DNA from: Shinella zoogloeoides
GTDB lineage: Bacteria > Pseudomonadota > Alphaproteobacteria > Rhizobiales > Rhizobiaceae
Direction of reading: 5' to 3'
DNA length: 64,000 nucleotides
NCBI RefSeq assembly: GCF_003574625.1
Contig: NZ_QNUJ01000004.1
Location: forward strand, 124,001-188,000
Both the position numbers and the translations under genes were made by a program. Of the stretch, positions 46,361 to 54,296 are shown piece after piece (the first letter of the stretch is position 1; each line of letters starts with the position of its first letter). The notes beneath the pieces are model-generated. The model saw nothing but the letters and a program-made list of their open reading frames with translations. It was not told where the DNA came from and did not search any database.

Positions 46361-47188
46361 ATGGCGTTTATCGGCATTTCCGGAATGCAATATTCCGGCG
46401 CGTCTCTTTCGCATCATCGTATTCTTGTTGCCGAAGACTCCAATGTCTTCACGTCCATGATCTCCAAGCGGCTGAAGGAGCTTCTCGGCCTCGATGTCGA
46501 GATCTGCCGCAGCTTCGAGGAGCTGGAACTGGCCTATGACAAGTCCAGCGAGAAGATCACGCTAGCGATCTCCAACATCAACCTGCCGGGCGCCGAGAAC
46601 GGCGAGGCGCTGAACTATCTGGTCGATCTTTCCATTCCGACGATCGTCTTCACCGGCACGTTCCAGCAGGCGACGCGCGATCAGTTGCTGTCGAAGGAAA
46701 TCGTCGATTACATCATCAAGGACAATGTCTTTGCGGTCGATATGCTGGCCGAGTCCGTCTGCCGGTTCCTGACCAATCACCAGCACCATGTGCTGATCGT
46801 CGACGACAGCGCGACGGCGCGGGCGCTGCTTTCGACGCGCCTCAAGCGCTACAATTTCCGCGTCAGCACGGCGGAGAACGGGGCAAGCGCGCTGGCGCTG
46901 CTCAAGGCCAATCCCGATATCGGCCTGATGATCACCGACTACAACATGCCGGATATCGACGGCTTCGAGCTGACGCGGCGCATTCGCGGCACGGTCGGAT
47001 CGCACCAGCTGCGCATCATCGGCATCTCGTCCTCGACGGACCGGCTGCTCTCCGCCCGATTCCTGAAGGCCGGCGGCAACGATTTCATCATGCGCCCCTT
47101 CATCGACGAGGAATTCTACTGCCGCGTCAACCAGAACCTCGATACCCTCGCGCAGATCCGGTCGGCGCAGCTCAAATTGGCGAGCTGA
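46361..47188 (+). CDS. Double-receiver response regulator without output domain
   Basis: A 275-residue protein with two REC domains (about 20-138 and 143-260). REC1 has acidic pocket E25-D26 but Asn72 where the phosphoacceptor Asp should be, so it is probably not phosphorylated. REC2 has D148-D149 and acceptor D193, but Arg245 in place of the conserved Lys. No DNA-binding or enzyme domain follows. It is 72 bp before a related REC-REC-GGDEF gene and may act as its partner in cyclic-di-GMP signalling (inference). Confidence 0.88.
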   Translation: MAFIGISGMQYSGASLSHHRILVAEDSNVFTSMISKRLKELLGLDVEICRSFEELELAYDKSSEKITLAISNINLPGAENGEALNYLVDLSIPTIVFTGTFQQATRDQLLSKEIVDYIIKDNVFAVDMLAESVCRFLTNHQHHVLIVDDSATARALLSTRLKRYNFRVSTAENGASALALLKANPDIGLMITDYNMPDIDGFELTRRIRGTVGSHQLRIIGISSSTDRLLSARFLKAGGNDFIMRPFIDEEFYCRVNQNLDTLAQIRSAQLKLAS

Positions 47189-47221
47189 CCGGCGCGCAGA
47201 CCATATTCACCCAAGACTGTC

Positions 47222-47236
47222 CTCACGTTACGTGAG
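47222..47236. promoter_or_regulatory. Palindrome before the REC-REC-GGDEF gene
   Basis: CTCACG-TTA-CGTGAG is a perfect 6-bp inverted repeat in the 72-bp gap between the two receiver genes. It could be an operator or a weak hairpin; T residues after it are few. Confidence 0.35.
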
Positions 47237-47259
47237 ATATTTCCCGGCGAGTTAACCAC

Positions 47260-48648
47260 TTGGTAAAACCGCTGGTTTGTAATGCGGCCCAACGGGAGCA
47301 ATACGGGGTATTGGACGAGGTGGGAGTGGAACCGAATTCGCAGCGGGGACCTGCATTTCTGCGCCATTCCGGCCAGCAGGTGCTGCTCGTGGAGGATTCG
47401 CGCATGTTCTCCACGGCGCTGAAATACCGCCTGGAGACCGAGCTCGGCCTTTCCGTCACGCATTGCCCCAGCATGGCGGCGGTGCGGGCGATCTTCCAGT
47501 CGGAAGCGCCGGAATTCGCGCTCGCCGTGCTCGATCTCAACCTGCCTGACGCGCCCAATTGCGAAGCGCTCGACTACGTGATCTCCAAGGGCATCGCGCC
47601 GCTGGTCTTCACCGGCTCCTTCAGCGATACGACGCGTGACGCCATCCTGGCCAAGAACGTGCTCGACTATGTCGTCAAGGACAGTCCGGCGGCCATGCAG
47701 CAGCTCGTGCTCGCGGTCGACCGCATCCTGACGAGCGGCAAGACGCAGGTTCTCATCGTCGATTCCGAGCCGGAAAGCCTGCAGCAGCAGGTGAGCCTCA
47801 TCGCCAAGCAGCGTTTCCAGATCGTCGCGGTCGAAACCGGGGCGGCGGCGCTGGAAGCGCTCGACAGCTATGGCGGCATCGACCTCGTCGTCACGGATCT
47901 CGATCTCTTCGACATGGACGGCTTTACGCTGCTGCAGGAAATCCGCAAGCGTCATGGGGACGATACCGTGCGTGTCGTGGGGCTTGCGAAGTCGGAGGAC
48001 CGGATGGTCGCCGCGCGGTTCCTGCGGGCGGGCGGCGACGAATATATCCAGAAGCCGTTCCTGGTCGAAGAGTTCAACAGCCGCATCTTCCATGTGGCCG
48101 CCATCCAGAAGCGCGTGCAGTCGCTCCATCGCATCGCCGCGCGGGACTACCTGACGGACATCTACAATCGCCGCTATTTCTTCGAGGCCGGCCCGCGGCT
48201 CGTCGACCAGGCGTTGCGCCGCGGCGAGCAGATGTCCATCGCCATCCTCGACATCGACCATTTCAAGCGCCTCAACGACACCTATGGCCACGAGGTCGGC
48301 GACGTCGTGCTGAAGGCCGTGTCGCGCCGCCTCAAGCACCGGGTCGGCGACCGTCATCTTCTCGCGCGCCTCGGCGGCGAGGAGTTCGGCATCATCTTCC
48401 ACGGGCTGGGGCTCGAGGAGGCGCTCGATTATTGCGAGCGGCTGCGCACGGAGCTTGCCGCCCAGCCGATCAGCGCGGACGGCGAGCCGCTGACGATCAC
48501 CGTCTCGGCCGGCCTTGCCGCCATTTCCGTGCGGGAAACCTTCGACAACTATCTCAATGCCGCCGACCAGTTCCTCTACATGGCCAAGCATGCCGGGCGG
48601 AACCGAGTCTTCTCCGAGCTGTCGCTGATGAACGCGCTTGCCAGCTGA
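47260..48648 (+). CDS. REC-REC-GGDEF diguanylate cyclase (PleD-like)
   Basis: Makes cyclic di-GMP from two GTP. About 462 residues: REC1 (about 40-155) has E-D pocket, Asp in VLDLNLPD, Thr and Lys and looks active; REC2 (about 165-280) has Asp in VTDLDLFD and KPF Lys but lost one pocket acid (VDSEP). The GGDEF domain (about 295-455) contains DYLTDIYNRRYF, DIDHFKRLNDTYGHEVGD and the active-site LGGEEF; no RxxD I-site is evident five residues before it. The start is uncertain: TTG 47260 is the longest, with later GTG/TTG codons possible. PleD-like layout, but the N-terminal receiver order was not compared with PleD itself. Confidence 0.9.
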   Translation: MVKPLVCNAAQREQYGVLDEVGVEPNSQRGPAFLRHSGQQVLLVEDSRMFSTALKYRLETELGLSVTHCPSMAAVRAIFQSEAPEFALAVLDLNLPDAPNCEALDYVISKGIAPLVFTGSFSDTTRDAILAKNVLDYVVKDSPAAMQQLVLAVDRILTSGKTQVLIVDSEPESLQQQVSLIAKQRFQIVAVETGAAALEALDSYGGIDLVVTDLDLFDMDGFTLLQEIRKRHGDDTVRVVGLAKSEDRMVAARFLRAGGDEYIQKPFLVEEFNSRIFHVAAIQKRVQSLHRIAARDYLTDIYNRRYFFEAGPRLVDQALRRGEQMSIAILDIDHFKRLNDTYGHEVGDVVLKAVSRRLKHRVGDRHLLARLGGEEFGIIFHGLGLEEALDYCERLRTELAAQPISADGEPLTITVSAGLAAISVRETFDNYLNAADQFLYMAKHAGRNRVFSELSLMNALAS

Positions 48649-48667
48649 CCCCGCCTTCGAGGCGGGG
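48649..48667 (+). terminator. Hairpin after the GGDEF gene
   Basis: CCCCGCC (48649-48655) pairs with GGCGGGG (48661-48667) around TTCGA directly after the stop codon; only a short T run follows. Confidence 0.6.
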
Positions 48668-48689
48668 CGCTTTGGCTAACTGATTTTTC

Positions 48690-48734
48690 GCATGTCGTTA
48701 TCGCAAAGCCGCTGCACGCTTTTGCGCGACATGC
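48690..48734. repeat. Rhizobial palindromic element
   Basis: GCATGTCG (48690-48697) and CGACATGC (48727-48734) flank GCAAAGCCGCTGCACGCTTT, which is related to the core at 8861-8880. It lies just after the GGDEF gene and ends seven bases before the stop of the convergent GlxA-type gene. Confidence 0.7.
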
Positions 48735-48740
48735 TTCAGG

Positions 48741-49760
48741 TCAGCGCGCGATGGCCGAAAGGGTCAGCTTGCGCTCGGCGCGCTCCTGCTGGGGCGAGCG
48801 GTTGTAGAGTTCGCGATAACACTTGGAGAAGTGCGAGGCGGAGACGAAGCCGCAGGCGACCGCCACTTCCACCACCGGCATGGACGACTGAACGAGCAGG
48901 TGGCGCGCGCGGTCGAGCCTGATTTCGAGATAGTAGCGGGCGGGCGAGCGGCCCATTTCCTGGCGGAAGAGCCGTTCGATCTGGCGGCGCGACAGGTCGG
49001 CGCCGTCGGCGATATCGAGCAGGGAGAGGGGCTCGGAGAGGTTCTTCTCCATCAGTTCGATGATCGACAGCACCTTGGCGTTCTGCACGCCGAGGCGGGC
49101 GCGCAGCGGCAGGCGCTGGCGGTCGTGCGGGCCGCGCACGCGGTCGGTCAGGGCCTGCTCGCAGACGCGGTTGACGAGGTTCTCGCCGAAATCCTCGTCG
49201 ATGAGGTTCAGCATCATGTCGAGCGAGGCGGTGCCGCCGGCGCAGGTATAGATATTGCCGTCGATCTCGTAGAGGTCGGCATAGACGTCGGCCTGCGGGA
49301 AGGCCTCGGCGAAGCCCGGCAGGTTCTCCCAGTGGATCGCACAGCGCTTGCCCGCGAGCAGGCCCGCCTGGGCCAGCACATGGGCGCCGGTACAGAGCGA
49401 CCCGACGGCGACGCCGCGGTTATAGACCTCGCGCAGCCAGGCATTGACCGACTTGTTGTTGAAATCCTCGACATAGACGCCGGAACAGACCAGCACCATG
49501 GAGGGGCGGTTCTCGCCGCCGAGATGCTTGCGCTCGTCGGCAAGCGAGGAGTTCACCTCGATGCCGATGCCGGCGGAGGACAGCACCTGCTGGCCGTCGC
49601 TGGAGGCGAGGCGCCAGCTATAGGCCTCGTAGCCGAGCATGCGGTTGGCGATGCGCAGCGTCTCGATCGCCGCCGAAAAGGGCAGCATGGAGAAGTTGGG
49701 CACGAGGAAGAAAACGAGAGAGCGCTTCTTGACGTTTTGCTTGTTCATCGGTGTGTCCAT
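48741..49760 (-). CDS. GlxA-family (DJ-1/PfpI plus AraC) transcriptional regulator
   Basis: A 339-residue regulator with a DJ-1/PfpI-like amidotransferase fold (about 12-190, VFFLVPNFSMLPFSAAIETLRIANRML, VGSLCTGAHVLAQAGLL) and a C-terminal AraC double HTH (about 230-330, LSLLDIADGADLSRRQIERLFRQEMGRSPARYYLEIRL). Proteins of this architecture (GbdR, CdhR) respond to choline-derived or similar amines, but the ligand here is unknown. ATG 49760 is preferred; 49748 is also possible. Six TGCGAC-type sites lie upstream. Confidence 0.9.
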   Translation of the reverse strand: MDTPMNKQNVKKRSLVFFLVPNFSMLPFSAAIETLRIANRMLGYEAYSWRLASSDGQQVLSSAGIGIEVNSSLADERKHLGGENRPSMVLVCSGVYVEDFNNKSVNAWLREVYNRGVAVGSLCTGAHVLAQAGLLAGKRCAIHWENLPGFAEAFPQADVYADLYEIDGNIYTCAGGTASLDMMLNLIDEDFGENLVNRVCEQALTDRVRGPHDRQRLPLRARLGVQNAKVLSIIELMEKNLSEPLSLLDIADGADLSRRQIERLFRQEMGRSPARYYLEIRLDRARHLLVQSSMPVVEVAVACGFVSASHFSKCYRELYNRSPQQERAERKLTLSAIAR

Positions 49761-49773
49761 GCTGATGGGGCGA

Positions 49774-49953
49774 TGTCGCAATGGTCGCAGGCAGGTCCGG
49801 GATCGGATAGCATTTTTGCGACGTTGAAAAGGACGGATACGACTGCGACATCCTTCGTATCTCCGCAATGTCAACGTGTTCCGGCGGAATTATGACGATT
49901 GTCCAGTGATGGCGCATTTGCGACCAGCGCCTTCGTGTCGTCGGATTGCGACA
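49774..49953. promoter_or_regulatory. Array of TGCGAC(A) half-sites upstream of the GlxA-type gene
   Basis: TGTCGCA at 49774-49780, GTCGCA at 49784-49789, TGCGAC at 49817-49822, TGCGACA at 49844-49850, TGCGAC at 49919-49924 and TGCGACA at 49947-49953. Clustering in the promoter region of an AraC-type gene suggests binding half-sites; not proven. Confidence 0.5.
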
Positions 49954-50044
49954 AGCCCCCGGTGCTTCCCGCCTGTTTGACGAGGTCGTTTGACAAGGCT
50001 GGCGCGCTCGGCCAAAACGAGCCGGATTTTCAAGGATGACGCCG

Positions 50045-50647
50045 ATGCTGCCAGACGGATATTCGGACGTGCCGGCGGGCAAGCTCGCGGCCGTCGTGAC
50101 CTGCCTCGAAATGCGCGAGCCGCCGGACCGGCGCGCCGACCCAGCGCAGCCCGGCATCACGCTGGAACATGTAGAAAGGGCGGACCCGGCCTGGTACCGC
50201 GATCTCTATCGGCGGATCGGCACGGACTGGCTCTGGGCCTCCCGTCTCGTCCTTCCCGAAGACGAACTCGCCGCCATTCTCCATCATCCGGACGTGGAGG
50301 TCTACGCGGTGATGAAGGACGGGCATGCGGAGGGACTGCTGGAACTCGACTTCAGGGAAGAGGGGATCTGTGAACTCGCCTTCTTCGGACTGACCGCCGC
50401 GGCTATCGGTCGGGGCACGGGCCGCTGGCTGATGAACCATGCGATCGCGCGGGCGTGGTCGCGGGAGGGGCATCCGCCCATCGGGCGCTTCTGGGTGCAC
50501 ACCTGCACGCTGGATTCGCCGCAGGCGCTCGATTTCTACATCCGCTCGGGCTTTTCGCCGGTGAAGCGCCAGATCGAGGTTTTCGACGATCCACGGCTGA
50601 CCGGTGCGTTGCCGGCGGCGGTCGCGCCCGGGGTTCCGCTGATCTAG
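50045..50647 (+). CDS. GNAT-family N-acetyltransferase
   Basis: A 200-residue acetyl-CoA-dependent acyltransferase. The core (about 60-175) has EVYAVMKDGHAEGLLELDFREEGICELAFFGLTAAAIGRGTGRWLMNHAI, with the G-x-G-x-G-R acetyl-CoA loop as GRGTGRW, and HTCTLDSPQALDFYIRSGF as the final strand. Substrate unknown. ATG 50045 has AGGA eight bases upstream; ATG 50036 is an alternative nine bases earlier. Confidence 0.85.
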   Translation: MLPDGYSDVPAGKLAAVVTCLEMREPPDRRADPAQPGITLEHVERADPAWYRDLYRRIGTDWLWASRLVLPEDELAAILHHPDVEVYAVMKDGHAEGLLELDFREEGICELAFFGLTAAAIGRGTGRWLMNHAIARAWSREGHPPIGRFWVHTCTLDSPQALDFYIRSGFSPVKRQIEVFDDPRLTGALPAAVAPGVPLI

Positions 50648-50652
50648 AATGA

Positions 50653-50690
50653 AAAACCGCCGGAGGGACTTTCGTCATCTCCGGCGGTAT
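50653..50690 (-). terminator. Terminator of the first DUF1127 gene
   Basis: ACCGCCGGAG (50656-50665) pairs with CTCCGGCGGT (50679-50688). Reading the minus strand, the stem is followed by TTTTCATTC, so it serves the gene at 50734; it may also stop the GNAT transcript. Confidence 0.75.
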
Positions 50691-50733
50691 CGGGCGTCGT
50701 CTTCCTTCGGCATGTCGCCGTGACAGTCATCGG

Positions 50734-50937
50734 TCATCGTGTCGTCTTGTCCCATGCGCGAAAGCCGATGTCCTTGCGCAGGTCGAAGGGCAGGCTTTCC
50801 AGTTCGCGTTCGACGCGATGACGCTGCCAGGCCGAGGCGAACCGGCCGGTGACGGTCCGCAGGAGGTGGACGAGGCTGCCGGACACCTGCACGCCTGATG
50901 CGTGCCGGACCGGACGATGTTCCAGTGCAATTGCCAT
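50734..50937 (-). CDS. DUF1127 small protein, copy 1
   Basis: A 67-residue basic protein of the YjiS/DUF1127 class. The C-terminal ELESLPFDLRKDIGF is the domain core; the preceding RQRHRVERE stretch is rich in Arg. Alphaproteobacterial members have been tied to small-RNA, phosphate and virulence-related regulation. AGGAACCC lies before the ATG. A CAAACGAA site lies 82-89 bases upstream, shared with the two other DUF1127 genes here. Confidence 0.85.
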   Translation of the reverse strand: MAIALEHRPVRHASGVQVSGSLVHLLRTVTGRFASAWQRHRVERELESLPFDLRKDIGFRAWDKTTR

Positions 50938-51013
50938 TTTCAGGGTTCCTTTCGAGCTTGGGAGGTATCGAAAGGTCGCGACCTTGATCGTGACTATTCC
51001 TCAACCTCACGCA

Positions 51014-51026
51014 TCAATCAAACGAA
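51014..51026 (-). promoter_or_regulatory. Shared TCAATCAAACGAA motif upstream of DUF1127 copy 1
   Basis: The same 13 bases occur at 51320-51332, before copy 2; the last eight (CAAACGAA) recur at 58398-58405 before copy 3. Distances to the start codons are 82, 62 and 53 bases for this core. Likely binding site for a LysR-type activator (inference). Confidence 0.6.
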
Positions 51027-51044
51027 TATAACTGATCGAACCGA

Positions 51045-51263
51045 TCAACGGTCTTCATGCTTCGTGACGGCGGGCCAGTCGATGTCCTGCTTGAGGTAGT
51101 CCGGCAGGTGTGCCAGTTCCTCGGCCGTGTGGCGCGCAACGGCGCGCCGGCGGCGGGCCTCGATGGTCTCGCCTACGAAGCGCCGTATTGCGTAGTAGAA
51201 TCCGTTTCCGCGGGCGAGCACGGCAAGATCGGCACCGTCGGTCAGCGACTTTTGCGTTTTCAT
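51045..51263 (-). CDS. DUF1127 small protein, copy 2
   Basis: A 72-residue protein. EELAHLPDYLKQDIDWPA is the DUF1127 core and IEARRRRAVARHT a basic region. GAGGA lies seven bases before the ATG. Copy 1 lies 107 bp downstream on the same strand and has its own motif and terminator, so it is probably transcribed separately. The LysR gene is divergent, 115 bp away. Confidence 0.87.
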   Translation of the reverse strand: MKTQKSLTDGADLAVLARGNGFYYAIRRFVGETIEARRRRAVARHTAEELAHLPDYLKQDIDWPAVTKHEDR

Positions 51264-51319
51264 GGCGTTTTCCTCACGTTCGTTTGCTTTGCAGGTTGAC
51301 TATCCGCCCGTCTCGGTTT

Positions 51320-51332
51320 TCAATCAAACGAA
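51320..51332 (-). promoter_or_regulatory. Shared TCAATCAAACGAA motif between DUF1127 copy 2 and LysR gene
   Basis: Exact 13-base match to 51014-51026, lying in the 115-bp divergent region so that it could control both copy 2 and the LysR gene. Confidence 0.6.
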
Positions 51333-51378
51333 ATGAAGTGACGCTTTGCTTCAGATTTTCTGATCCATGGAGGCGACA

Positions 51379-52296
51379 ATGAACCTTCTGATGCGCCAGA
51401 CGCTCCCGCTGCTGGAACTCGATATCCTGAGGACCTTCGTGGCGATCGCCGAGACCGGAAACTTCACCACGGCCGCCGAAACCGTGCACCGGACCCCGTC
51501 TGCCGTTTCCATGCAGATCAAGAAGCTCGAGGAGCTTCTCGGCTGCACGCTCTTCCGCCGCGATGCCCGGTCGGTGGTGCTGACCCATCACGGCGAGGTG
51601 CTGCTTTCCTATGCCCGCCGGCTGATCGCCCTCAGCAACGAGGCCGTCTCGCGCTTCATGATGCCGGAAATGAACGGCGTCGTGCGGCTCGGCGCGCCGG
51701 ACGACGTCGGCGAGCTCATCCTGCCGGAAGTGCTCAGGCGTTTTGCGGAAACCTATCCGTCGATTGCCGTCAACGTCTCCATCGAGACGAGCAGCAACCT
51801 GCGCCGCGCGGTCGCCGAGCGCCGGCTCGACCTTGCCATCTTCAATGCGACGGACGGCACGATCCCGATTCCGGGCGAGGTGCTGCTCAAGGAACAGCTC
51901 GTCTGGGCCGGCAAGAATTGCGGCAACGCGCATCTGAAGAACCCGCTGCCCGTCTCCGTCTGGGAGGAGGGCTGCATCTGGCGCGCGCGGGCGCTGGAGG
52001 AGCTGAGCCGCTCGGGCCGGGATTTCCGCGTCGCCTATTTCTGCGCCCATCACATGGGCCAGCGAGCCGCGATCCGGGCCGATCTTGCGGTCGCGCCGCT
52101 TGCCCGCTTCCTGGTGGGGGACGACATGGTGGCGCTCGGCGAGAAGGACGGCCTGCCGGACCTCGGCCATTATCTCATCGGCCTCGTCGTCAACGAGGAG
52201 GCCGAGGCGCCGGCGCAGGCCGTGGCCGACTATATCCGCGCGGCCTTCGCCCGCATGGAGCGCCGGCCCATGGACATGCTGCAGGTCGCCTGCTGA
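51379..52296 (+). CDS. LysR-family transcriptional regulator, next to DUF1127 genes
   Basis: A 305-residue regulator. The winged HTH (about 12-75, LDILRTFVAIAETGNFTTAAETVHRTPSAVSMQIKKLE) is followed by a substrate-binding domain (about 95-300, VVRLGAPDDVGELILPEVLRRFAETYPSIAVNV). GGAGG sits five bases before ATG 51379, ruling against the ATG at 51367. Its position and the shared motif suggest it activates the DUF1127 genes, similar to what is described for VtlR-type regulators in Brucella and relatives (comparison from memory; homology not tested). Confidence 0.92.
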   Translation: MNLLMRQTLPLLELDILRTFVAIAETGNFTTAAETVHRTPSAVSMQIKKLEELLGCTLFRRDARSVVLTHHGEVLLSYARRLIALSNEAVSRFMMPEMNGVVRLGAPDDVGELILPEVLRRFAETYPSIAVNVSIETSSNLRRAVAERRLDLAIFNATDGTIPIPGEVLLKEQLVWAGKNCGNAHLKNPLPVSVWEEGCIWRARALEELSRSGRDFRVAYFCAHHMGQRAAIRADLAVAPLARFLVGDDMVALGEKDGLPDLGHYLIGLVVNEEAEAPAQAVADYIRAAFARMERRPMDMLQVAC

Positions 52297-52321
52297 AGCC
52301 TGGCCTTCCTTTCGCGCGCGG

Positions 52322-53113
52322 CTACCAGATGCCGCGCGTGACGCCGTTCCACAGCCAGGTCCAGACCGGCGGGTGATACCATTGCCGCGAGGGCGCCTCG
52401 ATCGTCCGGGGCATCAGGGTGCCGTTCACGGCGTCCGTCAGCGCCGTAAGGATGATCCCCGTCGCCGCCGCCGTCTGCAGGAGCGGATAGGTGTGCATCG
52501 TGTCCCGTTTGCCGGGCTTCATCCGCTGCTGGTAGAGCACGCCGCCGGTGTCGACGCCCGCGTCGACGAGATGCACGGTCGTGCCGAAATTCGCCTCGTC
52601 CCCCAGCACGCGCGACCAGTAGCCGCCCTGCAGGCCGCGATATTGCGGATTGATGCCGGCATGGAGATTGAGCACCGGGCAGGAAATGGCCGCAAGGGTC
52701 TGCGCCTTCAACATGCGGCAGCTTACGAGCAGCAGCGCTGCGGGCCGGATGCCGTCGAAGGCCTCCAGGAATTGCGGGCTGTTGGCGGAGGGAACGACGA
52801 TGCGGCGGACGGCAGGGTCGATCGAGGCGTCGGCGCCATGGGCCGCGAGGATTTCCCGGGCGCGGCCCTCGGTGAAGCGCTTGCCGAATTTCGAGACGGC
52901 CATGGTCGCGAACTGGCCGAGCGCCTGGAACCATCCGAGCGTCCTCGCCCGCCGCCGCAGAAAGAGCGATTTCGGCTCGGGCTGCTCCTCGATGACGACG
53001 AGGTTGGGGAAGGCGGCCTTGACGGCATTGACGACGATTTCGGGATTGGTGCCCGGCTGGATCAGCATGGCCACCGTCTCCATCCTTGCGTCGCGTTCCG
53101 TCATGTCCGTCAT
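52322..53113 (-). CDS. Formyltransferase-like protein
   Basis: A 263-residue protein of the formyl_trans_N (Fmt/PurN/ArnA) fold. PVLNLHAGINPQYRG carries the Asn-x-His catalytic pair followed by the P-x-x-RG loop, and TTVHLVDAGVDTGGVLYQQ the invariant Asp. The first 100 residues differ from methionyl-tRNA formyltransferase and no C-terminal tRNA-binding domain is present, so it probably formylates a sugar or small molecule. In-frame starts at 53113, 53104 and 53083 are all possible. It converges with the LysR gene with 25 bp between. Confidence 0.78.
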   Translation of the reverse strand: MTDMTERDARMETVAMLIQPGTNPEIVVNAVKAAFPNLVVIEEQPEPKSLFLRRRARTLGWFQALGQFATMAVSKFGKRFTEGRAREILAAHGADASIDPAVRRIVVPSANSPQFLEAFDGIRPAALLLVSCRMLKAQTLAAISCPVLNLHAGINPQYRGLQGGYWSRVLGDEANFGTTVHLVDAGVDTGGVLYQQRMKPGKRDTMHTYPLLQTAAATGIILTALTDAVNGTLMPRTIEAPSRQWYHPPVWTWLWNGVTRGIW

Positions 53114-53292
53114 TCCATCGTTGCCTTCGGCGGCATGATGGCCGGGGAGCCTTAGGAAGCGGTAACCGCCGGCGGGAATCGCCGGGCAGGGCTAAGGATT
53201 GGTTAGTGCACTTTTTGCTTGCCGATCCCGTTCCCCTCCGGCGCGGGCTGGTCTAGATTTCCCTTCGATGTGATTCACGAGGAGAATCTTCC

Positions 53293-53451
53293 ATGACCGC
53301 AAAGAATCTTGCCCGTCTCGGTGCCGTGTTTGCCGCGCTGCTGGTGCTCAGCGCCTGCGGTAATACGATCCGCGGCCTTGGCCGGGACACGGCGAACACC
53401 GTGGACGCGACCAAGGATGCCGGCCACCGCATCGCGCGCGCCGCGAACTGA
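53293..53451 (+). CDS. Entericidin-like small lipoprotein
   Basis: A 52-residue protein. LAVFAALLVLSAC-type lipoprotein signal with lipobox LSAC (Cys22) is followed by GNTIRGLGRDTANTVDATKD, the short entericidin EcnA/B helix. GAGGAG lies eight bases before the ATG. Entericidins are membrane lipoproteins linked to stationary-phase lysis in enterics; the alphaproteobacterial ones have no clear role. Confidence 0.85.
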   Translation: MTAKNLARLGAVFAALLVLSACGNTIRGLGRDTANTVDATKDAGHRIARAAN

Positions 53452-53547
53452 GACGCCTGAGGGCAAGCCCCGACGCCGCTGGCCTCAGGGCGGTGGCGTT
53501 CGGGGATCGGTCATGACCGGCCCGGCGCATGAAGGGGATCTGGTCCG

Positions 53548-54240
53548 GTGAGAGCCCGCCATCCCGACAGTGAGAGCATCCGTGCGGTTCTCGAGCCGCA
53601 CGGTCTTTTTTTGCGCGGTGTCGTGAATTTCTCCGATGGCGAGGCGGCGCCGGTCCTTTCGAATGGGCGCCCCGCCGCAAGCGTGCTGCTTGTCGGCAAT
53701 GTCGGCGGCTCGATCTGGCCGGCCTTTTCCCGCTGGCGCGCCGCGCAGCCGGACGGCGGCGGCAGCGATCCGCTCGATGCCTGGTCGAAGGCGGTCATCG
53801 GCGCCGTCGCGCTGTCGGCGGGGGCGACGGCATGGTTTCCCTCCGATCCGCCATGGCAGCCCTTCCAGCAATGGGCGATGCGCGCGGAGGGGCTGAAAGC
53901 CTCCCCGCTCGGCATCCTGATCCACCCGGTCTACGGTCTCTGGCACGGTTATCGCGGGGCGCTCGGTTTTTCCGTGCCGGTCGAGGGCGAGGCCTTGCCG
54001 CCGCGCCCGCATCCCTGCGAACGCTGTCCGGACAAGCCGTGCCTTGCGGCCTGTCCGGTCGGTGCTGTCCGTCCCGAGGCCTTCGACGTCGCCACCTGCC
54101 GGTCGCATCTGCGCGGGCCGGAGGGGCAGGGCGGCTGCATGGTGCTCGGCTGTCTTGCCCGCGCGGCCTGTCCCGTCGGAGCGGACTATCGCTACGGTGA
54201 TGCCCAGCTCCGCTTTCACATGGCGGCGCTCTCTCTTTGA
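53548..54240 (+). CDS. 4Fe-4S cluster-binding protein
   Basis: A 230-residue protein with a C-terminal ferredoxin-like region: CERCPDKPCLAACP (C-x2-C-x4-C-x3-C-P) then CRSHL and CMVLGCLARAACP, enough Cys for two clusters in the style of QueG and reductive-dehalogenase partners. The first 130 residues (VLLVGNVGGSIWPAFSRWR) are conserved in rhizobial homologues as I remember them, function unknown. GTG 53548 is used. A perfect terminator-like hairpin with a seven-T run (53580-53612) lies inside codons 11-22, encoding IRAVLEPHGLFL. Confidence 0.75.
   Translation: MRARHPDSESIRAVLEPHGLFLRGVVNFSDGEAAPVLSNGRPAASVLLVGNVGGSIWPAFSRWRAAQPDGGGSDPLDAWSKAVIGAVALSAGATAWFPSDPPWQPFQQWAMRAEGLKASPLGILIHPVYGLWHGYRGALGFSVPVEGEALPPRPHPCERCPDKPCLAACPVGAVRPEAFDVATCRSHLRGPEGQGGCMVLGCLARAACPVGADYRYGDAQLRFHMAALSL
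53580..53612 (+). terminator. Terminator-like hairpin inside the Fe-S protein gene
   Basis: CCGTGCGG (53580-53587) pairs perfectly with CCGCACGG (53596-53603), eight-base loop, then TC and seven T residues to 53612. It may act as the terminator of the entericidin-like gene 130 bp upstream, or reflect a conserved peptide whose codons happen to form a hairpin. Confidence 0.6.
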
Positions 54241-54296
54241 CCTTTCGGCGGGAATCGCCGCTAAATTCGCCGCATTGCCGGCGGAGCCAGAGGGTC

